A stretch of DNA of 15,292 nt from contig CAYJFE010000067.1 of NCBI GenBank assembly GCA_964369165.1, positions 1 to 15,292 on the forward strand. Direction: 5' to 3'. Of this stretch, positions 1 through 5,724 are shown piece after piece. A program made the translations under genes and the position numbers. The notes below the pieces were generated by a model. It was not told the DNA's origin. It saw only the letters and a program-made list of their open reading frames with translations, and made no database searches. Numbering within the stretch: the first letter of the stretch is position 1; the number at the start of each line of letters is the position of its first letter. The stretch is from CAYJAZ01 sp964369165 (lineage in GTDB: Bacteria > Desulfobacterota > Desulfovibrionia > Desulfovibrionales > Desulfovibrionaceae).

Positions 1-74
1 TCGCAGTCTTCAGAAAATCAAAAGGCTCTGACATTGCGGCAGCCTGTGGACAACTGAAAGGCGAGAGTGAGTAG
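1..74 (+). CDS. rlmN: 23S rRNA (adenine-C2)-methyltransferase RlmN, C-terminal fragment
   Basis: This is the 3' end of a gene that begins outside the window; the first complete codon is at base 3 and the TAG stop is at 72-74. The 23 visible residues include SKGSDIAAACGQLKG. This matches the conserved C-terminus of RlmN, whose usual ending is a basic stretch followed by D-I-x-A-A-C-G-Q-L, and the cysteine is the family's catalytic, methyl-carrying residue. RlmN is a radical SAM enzyme that methylates A2503 of 23S rRNA and A37 of some tRNAs. Only the tail can be judged, so integrity of the rest is unknown. A structured repeat element starts almost directly after the stop codon, in the same direction as the gene. 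Confidence 0.8.
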   Translation, partial: AVFRKSKGSDIAAACGQLKGESE

Positions 75-159
75 TGAGAGCAGAGCGAACAAATCTTTAG
101 CGAATAAGTGAAAAGGACCTTTTTCACGCAGTGAGGATTTTGCGCTAAGAGCCAAAATC
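75..159 (+). repeat. Structured dispersed repeat, copy 1 (downstream of rlmN)
   Basis: About 85 bp between the rlmN stop and the stop of the convergent secreted-protein gene. It has paired AGCGAA boxes (85-90 and 99-104), hairpin 1 at 108-127 (arms GTGAAAA and TTTTCAC), the linker AGTGAGGATTTTG (130-142), and hairpin 2 at 136-159 (outer arms GATTTTG and CAAAATC, inner arms GCT and AGC). The same architecture recurs around 2711-2799 (minus strand) and 10203-10291 with different but still complementary arms. No run of T follows the hairpins, so it does not look like an ordinary intrinsic terminator. The boundaries are approximate. Confidence 0.8.
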
Positions 160-160
160 A

Positions 161-637
161 TTACTTGCTATAATCCCATTTCCCATTTCTATAACTAGCA
201 ATTTCTAAAACATTGCGTGCTGATTCTATGGTGAACGCGTCTTCACTAAAGCGAGTGCCGCGCGGTTTCTCACTTTTATAGTGAAGTTCTTTATAATGTA
301 TTTTCGCAAAATATTTTGCATTTTTATTTGAAGAAGGGTAGACATTAAGCACAATACTTTCTCTGTCAAAATCAATATAAGTCACGCGGATTTTGCCATT
401 TGTCAATTCTTCAATCTTTGGATTTGCTTTGCTTGGAATAATATTTTCAGAGGAACGCAGAAGGAAATTATCTACAAGTGCGTGCAATTCTTTTTGAATT
501 TTTTCTATTTCTTTAATCTGTGCCGCGCTGAGATTGGCATTTGAGCCTAAAGAGCTTTCAGCAAAAGAAAGGCTTGCGGTGCAAAATAAGCTAGACAAAA
601 AAGATAGACAAAGAAGGGAAAAGAACAGTTTTTTCAT
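161..637 (-). CDS. Secreted protein of unknown family
   Basis: A 158-aa protein that I do not recognise. The N-terminus MKKLFFSLLCLSFLSSLFC followed by a small-residue stretch ending in SFAES is a convincing Sec signal peptide, so export to the periplasm is likely. After cleavage come a short helical, charged segment (SAAQIKEIEKIQKELHALVDNFL) and a probable beta-rich region with alternating hydrophobic residues (KIRVTYIDFDRESIVLNVYPS). The ATG at 637 is preferred over a GTG further upstream at 655 because AGGA lies 8 bases before it and the signal peptide then starts normally with MKK. It follows the VWA-OmpA gene on the same strand, but a hairpin terminator lies between them. I see no clear promoter of its own, so it may depend on read-through. 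Its 3' end abuts repeat copy 1. Confidence 0.7.
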   Translation of the reverse strand: MKKLFFSLLCLSFLSSLFCTASLSFAESSLGSNANLSAAQIKEIEKIQKELHALVDNFLLRSSENIIPSKANPKIEELTNGKIRVTYIDFDRESIVLNVYPSSNKNAKYFAKIHYKELHYKSEKPRGTRFSEDAFTIESARNVLEIASYRNGKWDYSK

Positions 638-657
638 AAGTATAATCCTATACACTT

Positions 658-690
658 AAAAATCCGACATCTATAAGATATCGGATTTTT
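658..690 (-). terminator. Intrinsic terminator after the VWA-OmpA gene
   Basis: Arms AAAAATCCGA (658-667) and TCGGATTTTT (681-690) pair perfectly, with a further ATCT/AGAT inner stem after one mismatch. T-rich tracts lie on both sides, so it may act in both directions. On the minus strand it separates the VWA-OmpA gene from the secreted-protein gene. A smaller inverted repeat (AAGGC/GCCTT, 708-720) sits just before it on the same transcript. Confidence 0.8.
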
Positions 691-727
691 GTTGTTTTTT
701 ATAAAGTAAGGCAAAGCCTTTGAATAT

Positions 728-1702
728 TTAGAATGATACTTCCGTGCGTCTGTTCATATAACGCCCATCTTTTGTACCATTATCAAATTTGTGTGAAATA
801 CCTTTACCTTCGACAAATAATCTGTCTTCGGCAATGCCTTTTTGCATAAGATATTTTTTCACAGCCATTGCTCTTCTGTCAGAAAGACCAAGATTGTATG
901 CTTCTGAACCGGTTGAGTCAGTCCAGCCTGTGAGTATAATTTTCTTTGAGCTTGCCATCAAAATAGGAGCCGCTTCATCTAAAATAGCTTTAGCATTTGC
1001 GTCTAAGACAGAAGAATCAAAGGCAAAGTTAACGCCGCGAAGCACTAAAATGTCACTCGCATCGTAGTAAAATACATCTTTTACAAATTGCTCTGTCAAT
1101 TGATCAGAAGCCAATAAGTCTTTAGCATTTACGCTTATAGAGCAAGGTTTTAGACCCGCGATTTCATCAAGTAGAGCTTGTCCAGTCACGCTATCTGCAA
1201 ATGAAACGACGTGTACGCACAAATCTGGTTTCACTTCATAAAGCATACGAACTTCAGTGATTGGGTTCACGCCGCTATTTGTTTCGCCATCAGAGAAAAG
1301 AATGACTGCGGCAGGTGTTGCCATTTTATAAAAATCAGGCGCTACATCTAAAAATCCGTCACCCATACCATCGCCGTTAGAGTCAAAATCGAATTCTTTA
1401 ATGGCTTCTTCCATATCCGCTTTTGACCAAATGTTGTAGGGAACAATGGTTTGCACTTCAGAAAAAGTGTGCATTGAAGCTTCATAAGGAATGTTTGGAA
1501 TCATCGAATTGATTTTAGATAAAAGGGTTCTTACAGCGACAGAGTTTTTCATATCTAGTTCAGAATTCTTATCTTTCATTGAAGAAGAAGCATCTATAAA
1601 AAAATCAAAAGAGTCAACCTTAGGTGTGTATTCAGCAAGTGCGCTTGGCACATTTAAAGCAAAAATTATGGCTAGTAAAGCGAGAATGCGAAAGTTTTTC
1701 AT
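728..1702 (-). CDS. OmpA-family outer-membrane protein with von Willebrand factor A domain
   Basis: A 324-aa exported protein. MKNFRILALLAIIFALNVPSALA is a signal peptide. A VWA domain follows, with the metal-ion site motif DASSS (about residues 37-41) and a later FSDGET (about 136-141). The C-terminal 100 residues are an OmpA-like peptidoglycan-binding domain with GVNFAFDSS, then TDSTGSEAYN and LSDRRAMAVKKYL, which carry the conserved Asp and Arg that contact diaminopimelate. This architecture suggests a peptidoglycan-anchored envelope protein that binds a partner through its metal site. Within the VWA domain, FDSNGDGMGDG resembles an acidic calcium-binding loop. The ATG at 1702 is chosen because GGAGG sits 5 bases upstream; the alternative at 1732 would precede the signal peptide. 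The gene is probably a single-gene transcript with its own promoter and terminator. Confidence 0.88.
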   Translation of the reverse strand: MKNFRILALLAIIFALNVPSALAEYTPKVDSFDFFIDASSSMKDKNSELDMKNSVAVRTLLSKINSMIPNIPYEASMHTFSEVQTIVPYNIWSKADMEEAIKEFDFDSNGDGMGDGFLDVAPDFYKMATPAAVILFSDGETNSGVNPITEVRMLYEVKPDLCVHVVSFADSVTGQALLDEIAGLKPCSISVNAKDLLASDQLTEQFVKDVFYYDASDILVLRGVNFAFDSSVLDANAKAILDEAAPILMASSKKIILTGWTDSTGSEAYNLGLSDRRAMAVKKYLMQKGIAEDRLFVEGKGISHKFDNGTKDGRYMNRRTEVSF

Positions 1703-1747
1703 CAAAGCCTCCAAAATATATACATTGAACATTCACAATATAGTGAA

Positions 1748-1776
1748 ATAATAACAGACTTCTTCTTAAGTATCAA
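1748..1776 (-). promoter_or_regulatory. Sigma-70 promoter of the VWA-OmpA gene
   Basis: Read on the minus strand: TTGATA (-35, 1771-1776), a 17-base spacer, and TATTAT (-10, 1748-1753), each 5 of 6 to consensus. It lies about 45 bases upstream of the chosen start codon. Confidence 0.7.
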
Positions 1777-1796
1777 GTTTTTTTTGTAAAGCTTCC

Positions 1797-1824
1797 CCCT
1801 ATAGGGAAACTTGACTTTTGTCAA
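1797..1824. promoter_or_regulatory. Pair of palindromes in a divergent intergenic region
   Basis: Two short perfect palindromes lie side by side upstream of both divergent genes: CCCTATAGGG (1797-1806) and TTGACTTTTGTCAA (1811-1824, 5-bp arms). Wider arms TCAAGTTT (1773-1780) and AAACTTGA (1807-1814) flank the first. They could be operator sites, but no regulator is named by the sequence. Confidence 0.35.
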
Positions 1825-1865
1825 AAAACATATATTTAACAAGTGAAGAGCACTGCTACTATTTC

Positions 1866-1871
1866 TATAAT
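1866..1871 (+). promoter_or_regulatory. Possible -10 element of the flagellar rod-like gene
   Basis: A perfect TATAAT lies 35 bases before the ATG at 1907, but no good -35 hexamer is found 16-18 bases upstream. I saw no sigma-54 or sigma-28 type sequence. This is weak evidence. Confidence 0.3.
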
Positions 1872-1906
1872 TTAATTTTATGCTCAATTCTCATCAGGAG
1901 AGCCAT

Positions 1907-2443
1907 ATGACTGCAATTTCATCAGCACTTTCTGCTTTAGATGCCTTTTCAATAGGTATGCAAGTGACAGCGCACAATGTAGCCAATGTCAATACAAACA
2001 ACTTTGCGCCACAACGCACCACTTTTTCAGATCAAAATCCTGGAGTGAAAGCAACTGTTCAAAATTCAGAAGAATTTAATAGGGTTGAAAGACAAAAAGA
2101 TTATGACGATGCTTACTTTGCTGATCAGTACGAACAAAATAAATTAGACGAAAAATATATTGAAGAGCAAGATTATAATTCTAAAGAAATAACTAAAGAG
2201 CGTGACGAAATTTATCTTGAAAATCAAAGATTAAGTCATGAAAGAGAAGCAAAAAACTTTTCAGATTCGCAAAGTAAAAATGCTAGTGTCAATGCTGAGC
2301 TTGAAAATCAATACATGAATACCATGCAAGTGGAAAAAGAAATGGCGAACGCAATGTTTTATTCAAATGGCTTTGATGCCAATGTGGCCACAATTCATGC
2401 GCAAGACGAAATGCTTGGCGCGGTTTTAAATACGCAAGCATAG
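1907..2443 (+). CDS. Flagellar basal-body rod-like protein with coiled-coil centre
   Basis: A 178-aa protein. The first 40 residues (SALSALDAFSIGMQVTAHNVANVNTNNFAPQRTTF) match the N-terminal signature of flagellar axial proteins such as FlgB, FlgC, FlgE and FlgG, including the A-x-N-x-A-N-x-N-T-x-x-F core. The last 30 residues (FDANVATIHAQDEMLGAVLNTQA) look like the C-terminal helix of FlgC-type rod proteins. Between them are about 85 highly charged, Tyr-rich, probably coiled-coil residues (for example DEKYIEEQDYNSKEITKERDE) with no resemblance to the usual central domain. The start at 1907 is chosen because AGGAG lies 6 bases upstream; the ATG at 1880 has no ribosome binding site. There is no signal peptide, as expected for type III export. 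No other flagellar gene is present, so it stands alone here. It could be a minor rod component or an assembly factor; which one cannot be told. Confidence 0.7.
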   Translation: MTAISSALSALDAFSIGMQVTAHNVANVNTNNFAPQRTTFSDQNPGVKATVQNSEEFNRVERQKDYDDAYFADQYEQNKLDEKYIEEQDYNSKEITKERDEIYLENQRLSHEREAKNFSDSQSKNASVNAELENQYMNTMQVEKEMANAMFYSNGFDANVATIHAQDEMLGAVLNTQA

Positions 2444-2463
2444 GATAAAAACAACAAAAATTT

Positions 2464-2498
2464 AAACCTCAACTATTTTCAGTGGTTGAGGTTTTTTT
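2464..2498 (+). terminator. Intrinsic terminator after the flagellar rod-like gene
   Basis: Perfect 10-bp arms AAACCTCAAC (2464-2473) and GTTGAGGTTT (2485-2494), followed by an unbroken T run to 2498. It begins about 20 bases after the stop codon. Confidence 0.9.
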
Positions 2499-2502
2499 GT
2501 GC

Positions 2503-2542
2503 CCTAAAGATTTGTTCGCTAAAGATTTATTCGCGATTGCTC
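2503..2542 (-). repeat. Partial copy of the structured repeat, cut by the assembly gap
   Basis: Read on the minus strand this is the 5' part of the dispersed repeat: GAGCAATCGCGAATAAATC, then TTTAGCGAAC, after which similarity stops and both hairpins are missing. Bases 2512-2542 are identical to 2764-2794, which belong to the complete copy at the aminotransferase. Together with the sequence after the gap this forms an 86-bp exact duplication. Confidence 0.7.
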
Positions 2543-2642
2543 NNNNNNNNNNNNNNNNNNNNNNNNNNNNNNNNNNNNNNNNNNNNNNNNNNNNNNNNNN
2601 NNNNNNNNNNNNNNNNNNNNNNNNNNNNNNNNNNNNNNNNNN
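2543..2642. other. Assembly gap of exactly 100 N
   Basis: Exactly 100 undetermined bases, the usual placeholder for a gap of unknown size. The bases that end at 2542 and restart at 2643 are directly contiguous in the second copy of the repeat (2794/2795), so the gap may hide little or nothing. The rest of the gene-free stretch 2444-2814 holds a terminator, repeat copies and a duplicated gene end. Confidence 0.95.
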
Positions 2643-2697
2643 GCAGATGAGCTACCTTTGAACTACCTTACTGCAAAAGCTTTAGCAATTGCTCTTT
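2643..2697 (-). pseudogene. Duplicated 3' end of the aminotransferase gene
   Basis: These 55 bases are identical to 2795-2849, which contain the last eleven or so codons and stop of the aminotransferase (ending AIAKAFAVR) plus the first bases downstream. The identity ends at 2697/2849. It is a fragment without a start codon and not a functional gene. It lies beyond the structured repeat, so the order on the minus strand is gene end, repeat element, copied gene end. Confidence 0.85.
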
Positions 2698-2710
2698 AAC
2701 ATTATCATAT

Positions 2711-2799
2711 AGATTTTGGCCTTTGGCGCAAAATCCTCACTACGCAAGAAGCGTGGTTCTTGCTTGTTCGCTAAAGATTTATTCGCGATTGCTCGCAGA
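2711..2799 (-). repeat. Structured dispersed repeat, copy 2 (downstream of the aminotransferase)
   Basis: Read on the minus strand, the direction of the gene it follows: GCGAATAAATC and TTTAGCGAAC boxes, hairpin 1 at 2744-2763 (arms GCAAGAA and TTCTTGC), the linker AGTGAGGATTTTG, and hairpin 2 at 2712-2735 (outer arms GATTTTG and CAAAATC, inner arms GCC and GGC). Compared with copy 1, three base pairs of hairpin 1 and one of hairpin 2 changed on both sides, keeping the pairing. It begins about 15 bases after the aminotransferase stop codon. Confidence 0.85.
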
Positions 2800-2814
2800 T
2801 GAGCTACCTTTGAA

Positions 2815-3969
2815 CTACCTTACTGCAAAAGCTTTAGCAATTGCTCTTTCTAAGTAGCCATCGGGTATTTCAATTTGATAGATTTCTTTCATGCTTTCGG
2901 CAAGCGCAAAAAGTCCTGCGGCTATGTCGCTCCAGTCAACCCAGCCCATATGGCCGATGCGGATCATTTCGGCTGCGAGTGGAGCTTGCCCCTGTGTTAC
3001 GATAATGCCATATTTTTCATACATTTGCTTTACTACAGGTTTTGAGTCTAAACCTTTTGGCATAAATAAACCCGTTACTCCCCACGCAAAATGCTCTTTT
3101 GCCGCAAGCTCAAAACCAAGTTCAAGGCAAGCTGTGCGCACCATTTGCGTAAGTGCCCATTGTTTTTTATAAATTTCGTCAAGGCCATCTTCCAAGAGCA
3201 TTGTTAAAGCTTCACGCAGGCCAAGGATAAGGCTTATGGGAGAAGTGAAAAGTGTTTGGTTTTTTAGGCAATTTTCTTTTTCTTTCAATAAATTGAAGTA
3301 AAAGCACGTTTGTGGAATCGTTTCAGCTTTTTCCCAAGCTTTTTTTGATAAAGAAATTAAAGCAAGGCCAGGAGGAAGCATTAAGCCCTTTTGCGAACCA
3401 GTTAAAAGCGCGTCAATGCCCCATTCATCCATTGGGCAAGGCGAAATGCCTACTGAGGAAATGCCATCTGCCACAAGTAAAATATCTTTTGTGCGTAGAA
3501 GGGCAGCAATTTCTTGTATAGGATTTTGCGCGCCTGTGCTTGTTTCGCTTATCTGCAGAAGCACGCCCCTTATATCTTTGTGCTCATTCAAAAGTTTTTC
3601 TAACTCTACTGCAGTTATTGCTTTGCCCCAGTCTAAAATATGCTCAACAACTTCAAGGCCATGTGTTTGTGCGATCTTTGTCCATCTTTCGCCAAATTTA
3701 CCAATATTGATTACTAAAACTTTTTCACCAGCGCTAAAAAGAGTATGAACAGCGGCTGTCATTGCGCCAGTGCCAGAAGTTGCGAGAGGCAGAACAACTT
3801 CTTTTGTGCCAAATAATTTTTGCAATAGAATTTGAGTTTCTGCCAAAGCTTGTACAAATTCGGGCTTTCTATGGTGAATCATGGGACCAGCCATTGCAAG
3901 GCGCACACGATCTGGTGTTTCGGTTGGACCAGGGGTAAGTAAACGTATTTTATTGAAGAGTTTTGACAT
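2815..3969 (-). CDS. Class V aminotransferase (serine/alanine-glyoxylate type)
   Basis: A 384-aa PLP enzyme of the alanine-glyoxylate/serine-pyruvate aminotransferase family, at the usual length. It opens with the family signature LLTPGPTETPDRV and has IHHRKPEF (about 31-38), the phosphate-binding ATSGTGAM (about 63-70), the cofactor-contacting VADGISSVG (about 166-174) and the Schiff-base lysine in TGSQKGLM (Lys194). It transfers an amino group between a small amino acid and a 2-oxo acid in the cytoplasm. The family covers several substrates (alanine, serine, aspartate with glyoxylate, pyruvate or hydroxypyruvate), so the exact one is open. The ATG at 3969 has AGGAA about 7 bases upstream. 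A perfect-looking -35 (TTGACT) lies about 100 bases upstream but lacks a good -10. No intrinsic terminator follows; instead the structured repeat starts right after the stop. Confidence 0.88.
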   Translation of the reverse strand: MSKLFNKIRLLTPGPTETPDRVRLAMAGPMIHHRKPEFVQALAETQILLQKLFGTKEVVLPLATSGTGAMTAAVHTLFSAGEKVLVINIGKFGERWTKIAQTHGLEVVEHILDWGKAITAVELEKLLNEHKDIRGVLLQISETSTGAQNPIQEIAALLRTKDILLVADGISSVGISPCPMDEWGIDALLTGSQKGLMLPPGLALISLSKKAWEKAETIPQTCFYFNLLKEKENCLKNQTLFTSPISLILGLREALTMLLEDGLDEIYKKQWALTQMVRTACLELGFELAAKEHFAWGVTGLFMPKGLDSKPVVKQMYEKYGIIVTQGQAPLAAEMIRIGHMGWVDWSDIAAGLFALAESMKEIYQIEIPDGYLERAIAKAFAVR

Positions 3970-4127
3970 TTTTCATTTCCTATTTTTGAATCATCTACAT
4001 AATTAGTTTTAATTTAGTAGGATTATCTTTCAATTTCTTTAGAAGTAAATTTTTTTTCCTTAAGAGTCAACAGTTAAGCTTTAGTAAAATTTTGCTAGGC
4101 TTTTGCTTTCCAAAAACTTAAACAACA

Positions 4128-4157
4128 AAAGCCCCAACCTATACAGACTGGGGCTTT
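4128..4157 (-). terminator. Intrinsic terminator after the RRM gene
   Basis: Arms AAAGCCCCA (4128-4136) and TGGGGCTTT (4149-4157) with a 12-base loop. On the minus strand the hairpin is followed by a T-rich tract (TTTTGTTGTTT). It lies about 20 bases after the RRM stop codon. Confidence 0.9.
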
Positions 4158-4177
4158 ATATAAAATCTTAAACTCAA

Positions 4178-4444
4178 TTAAAATCTTGTTGGACGCGGAG
4201 CTCTAGGTTTAGCTTCGTTTACTTTAAGTGTTCTACCACCAAAAGCAGAGTTATCCAAAGCTTCTACAGCTGCAGAAGCACCTGGTTCTTCCATTTCCAC
4301 AAAACCAAAGCCACGGGCTCTACCGGTTTCACGATCGTTTACCAATTTAACAGAAAGGACTGATCCGAACTCAGCGAACAAACTTTGAACTTGTTCGTTA
4401 GTTGCTGACCATGGCAAGTTGCCAACATACAAAGACTTAGTCAT
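4178..4444 (-). CDS. Small RNA-binding protein with a single RRM domain
   Basis: An 88-aa protein that is almost entirely one RNA recognition motif. RNP2 is LYVGNL (residues 5-10) and RNP1 is RGFGFVEM (44-51); the aromatic residues that stack on RNA bases are present in both. A short basic, proline-rich tail (KPRAPRPTRF) follows. Bacterial proteins of this type, best known in cyanobacteria as Rbp proteins, bind single-stranded RNA and are often linked to cold adaptation or RNA localisation; the targets here are unknown. The ATG at 4444 has GAGG about 9 bases upstream. It is a single-gene unit with a strong promoter and a terminator and has an approximately 80-base leader, which leaves room for post-transcriptional control. 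Confidence 0.92.
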   Translation of the reverse strand: MTKSLYVGNLPWSATNEQVQSLFAEFGSVLSVKLVNDRETGRARGFGFVEMEEPGASAAVEALDNSAFGGRTLKVNEAKPRAPRPTRF

Positions 4445-4532
4445 ATTTTAAACCTCACAGAATAGATTACACAAGCAAGATGAACAGATGGGAATAGAAA
4501 AAACACTGTTCAAGTATCACTTTTGAAACCTC

Positions 4533-4561
4533 AGTATTGCAAAAAAAAGGCATTATGTCAA
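4533..4561 (-). promoter_or_regulatory. Sigma-70 promoter of the RRM gene
   Basis: On the minus strand: a perfect TTGACA (-35, 4556-4561), a 17-base spacer, and AATACT (-10, 4533-4538; 4 of 6). Transcription would start near 4526, giving a leader of about 80 bases. Confidence 0.65.
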
Positions 4562-4608
4562 GCAAAATAAATCTTTTTCTGGCTTTAAGTTTCTAGTTAT
4601 TTTTGTCA

Positions 4609-5685
4609 CTATATCTCGTTGGATTTGCTCACTTTCATAAAGTCTTTGATCTCTTTTTGTGCGATTAACCATTTAGGTTCATTAAAAAAATCATGCCTTT
4701 GTGGAGAAAGTTTGATTGTTTTTTCTTCTTTCGAACTTTTGCAAAGCACAGAAATTTCTTCCCCACTCTCATCAAAATATTTCACAGCCTTAGGAGAGTA
4801 AGAGGCTACAAATTCAGCCGCTGCTAAAAGAATTTTTTCATTTATTTCAGTGTCTTCTTCTAATCTGATAAAACCAAGAGGGGAAGGGAAGCCGTCCACT
4901 CTCAATAAAATGTCATTTTCACTCGCAATATTTTCAAGATTTTTATTGTCTTCCTGATTTCTGCCAATCACAAGCCATATATTTTCTTCTTTATGCCAAA
5001 ATTGCCTGCCAATATTTGCTAAAGTAAAATTTTCTTTGCTTGGTTTATGCTTTGACAATACTTGCCAATATCTTGCGGAAGTATCTTGCTCTGTCAATTT
5101 ACAGCCACCAGCAGGAGTTGGAATTTCCTGTATATTCAGTTCTTTAGCTAGTTTCATCTGTTCTTGTCTGCCGCGTCCAGAAAAATTATGCAATAAATCT
5201 CTGTTCACAAGGCCACTTCTTTCAGGCTCGGTTATATCCATATGCAAAGCACAAAGAGGACGCAATAAAATATCTTTTATCTCGGCATCTCTGCGTATGA
5301 CATTCAAGGTGTCGCGCCTTTGTGACATGGGCCTTTGCCCCAAAACTTCGCCAGAAATAATGAAAGAAGCACCGTAAAAAGCAAGAAGTTCGCGGCTTTT
5401 TTTCATCATTAAAATCTTGCAGTCAACGCAAGGATTGAGCGTAGAGCCATAGCCATAGGTTGGTATATTCTTCAATAAATCTGCATAGCTGTCGCCTATA
5501 TCTATACAGCTAATATCAAGATTGTAAATTTGCTTCCAGTGCTCAACTTTTTCAGGAAAGCCAAAAAAAGGTGAAGTAAAATGCAAGCATTTAACTTTTA
5601 AGCCTTGATTTTGAATGGTCAAAGCTGCCAAGATACTGTCAAGCCCTCCAGAAAAAAGAGCTATTGCGTCGTATGTTTTTTCCAT
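4609..5685 (-). CDS. PP-loop ATP pyrophosphatase (tRNA thiolation type) fused to an NFACT-R-like domain
   Basis: A 358-aa cytoplasmic protein. The N-terminal half is a PP-loop ATPase with SGGLDS (residues 12-17) that adenylates its substrate, as in MnmA and ThiI. Three cysteines fit a sulfur-transfer or iron-sulfur site: Cys86 and Cys89 (NPCVDCK) and Cys195 (PAGGCKLTEQ). From about residue 238 the sequence changes character: IGRNQEDNKNLENIASEND followed by ILLAAAEFVASYSPKA is the pattern of the NFACT-R (DUF814) domain found in Rqc2/RqcH-type proteins. The likely role is thiolation of a tRNA base, with the C-terminal domain as a possible RNA-binding module; this is inference. It starts 39 bases after miaB, on the same strand, so both are probably cotranscribed. 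The start at 5685 has only a weak AAAGAAA upstream. No terminator is visible downstream. Confidence 0.75.
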   Translation of the reverse strand: MEKTYDAIALFSGGLDSILAALTIQNQGLKVKCLHFTSPFFGFPEKVEHWKQIYNLDISCIDIGDSYADLLKNIPTYGYGSTLNPCVDCKILMMKKSRELLAFYGASFIISGEVLGQRPMSQRRDTLNVIRRDAEIKDILLRPLCALHMDITEPERSGLVNRDLLHNFSGRGRQEQMKLAKELNIQEIPTPAGGCKLTEQDTSARYWQVLSKHKPSKENFTLANIGRQFWHKEENIWLVIGRNQEDNKNLENIASENDILLRVDGFPSPLGFIRLEEDTEINEKILLAAAEFVASYSPKAVKYFDESGEEISVLCKSSKEEKTIKLSPQRHDFFNEPKWLIAQKEIKDFMKVSKSNEI

Positions 5686-5724
5686 AATTTCTTTATTTTT
5701 TTAATTGTTTCGCTAGGTTTTCTT

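Noticed and set aside
75..159. Reading the structured repeat as an ordinary bidirectional terminator between rlmN and the secreted-protein gene
   Set aside because: No T run follows either hairpin in either direction, and the conserved linker and AGCGAA boxes have no place in a simple terminator.
2503..2849. CRISPR array suggested by repeated blocks around the gap
   Set aside because: Only two copies, unequal in extent, one of which is partly coding; no regular spacers and no cas gene in the window.
3312..3748. Plus-strand open frames opposite the aminotransferase gene
   Set aside because: They are antisense shadows of a well-supported coding sequence and show no family motifs.
3970..4120. 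Promoter of the aminotransferase gene (TTGACT on the minus strand)
   Set aside because: No acceptable -10 hexamer lies 16-18 bases downstream, so I did not list it as a feature.
4462..4530. Possible thermosensor or riboswitch in the RRM leader (TTCA...TGAA with an AGT/ACT inner stem)
   Set aside because: The stem is short and bulged, does not reach the ribosome binding site, and matches no riboswitch I know.
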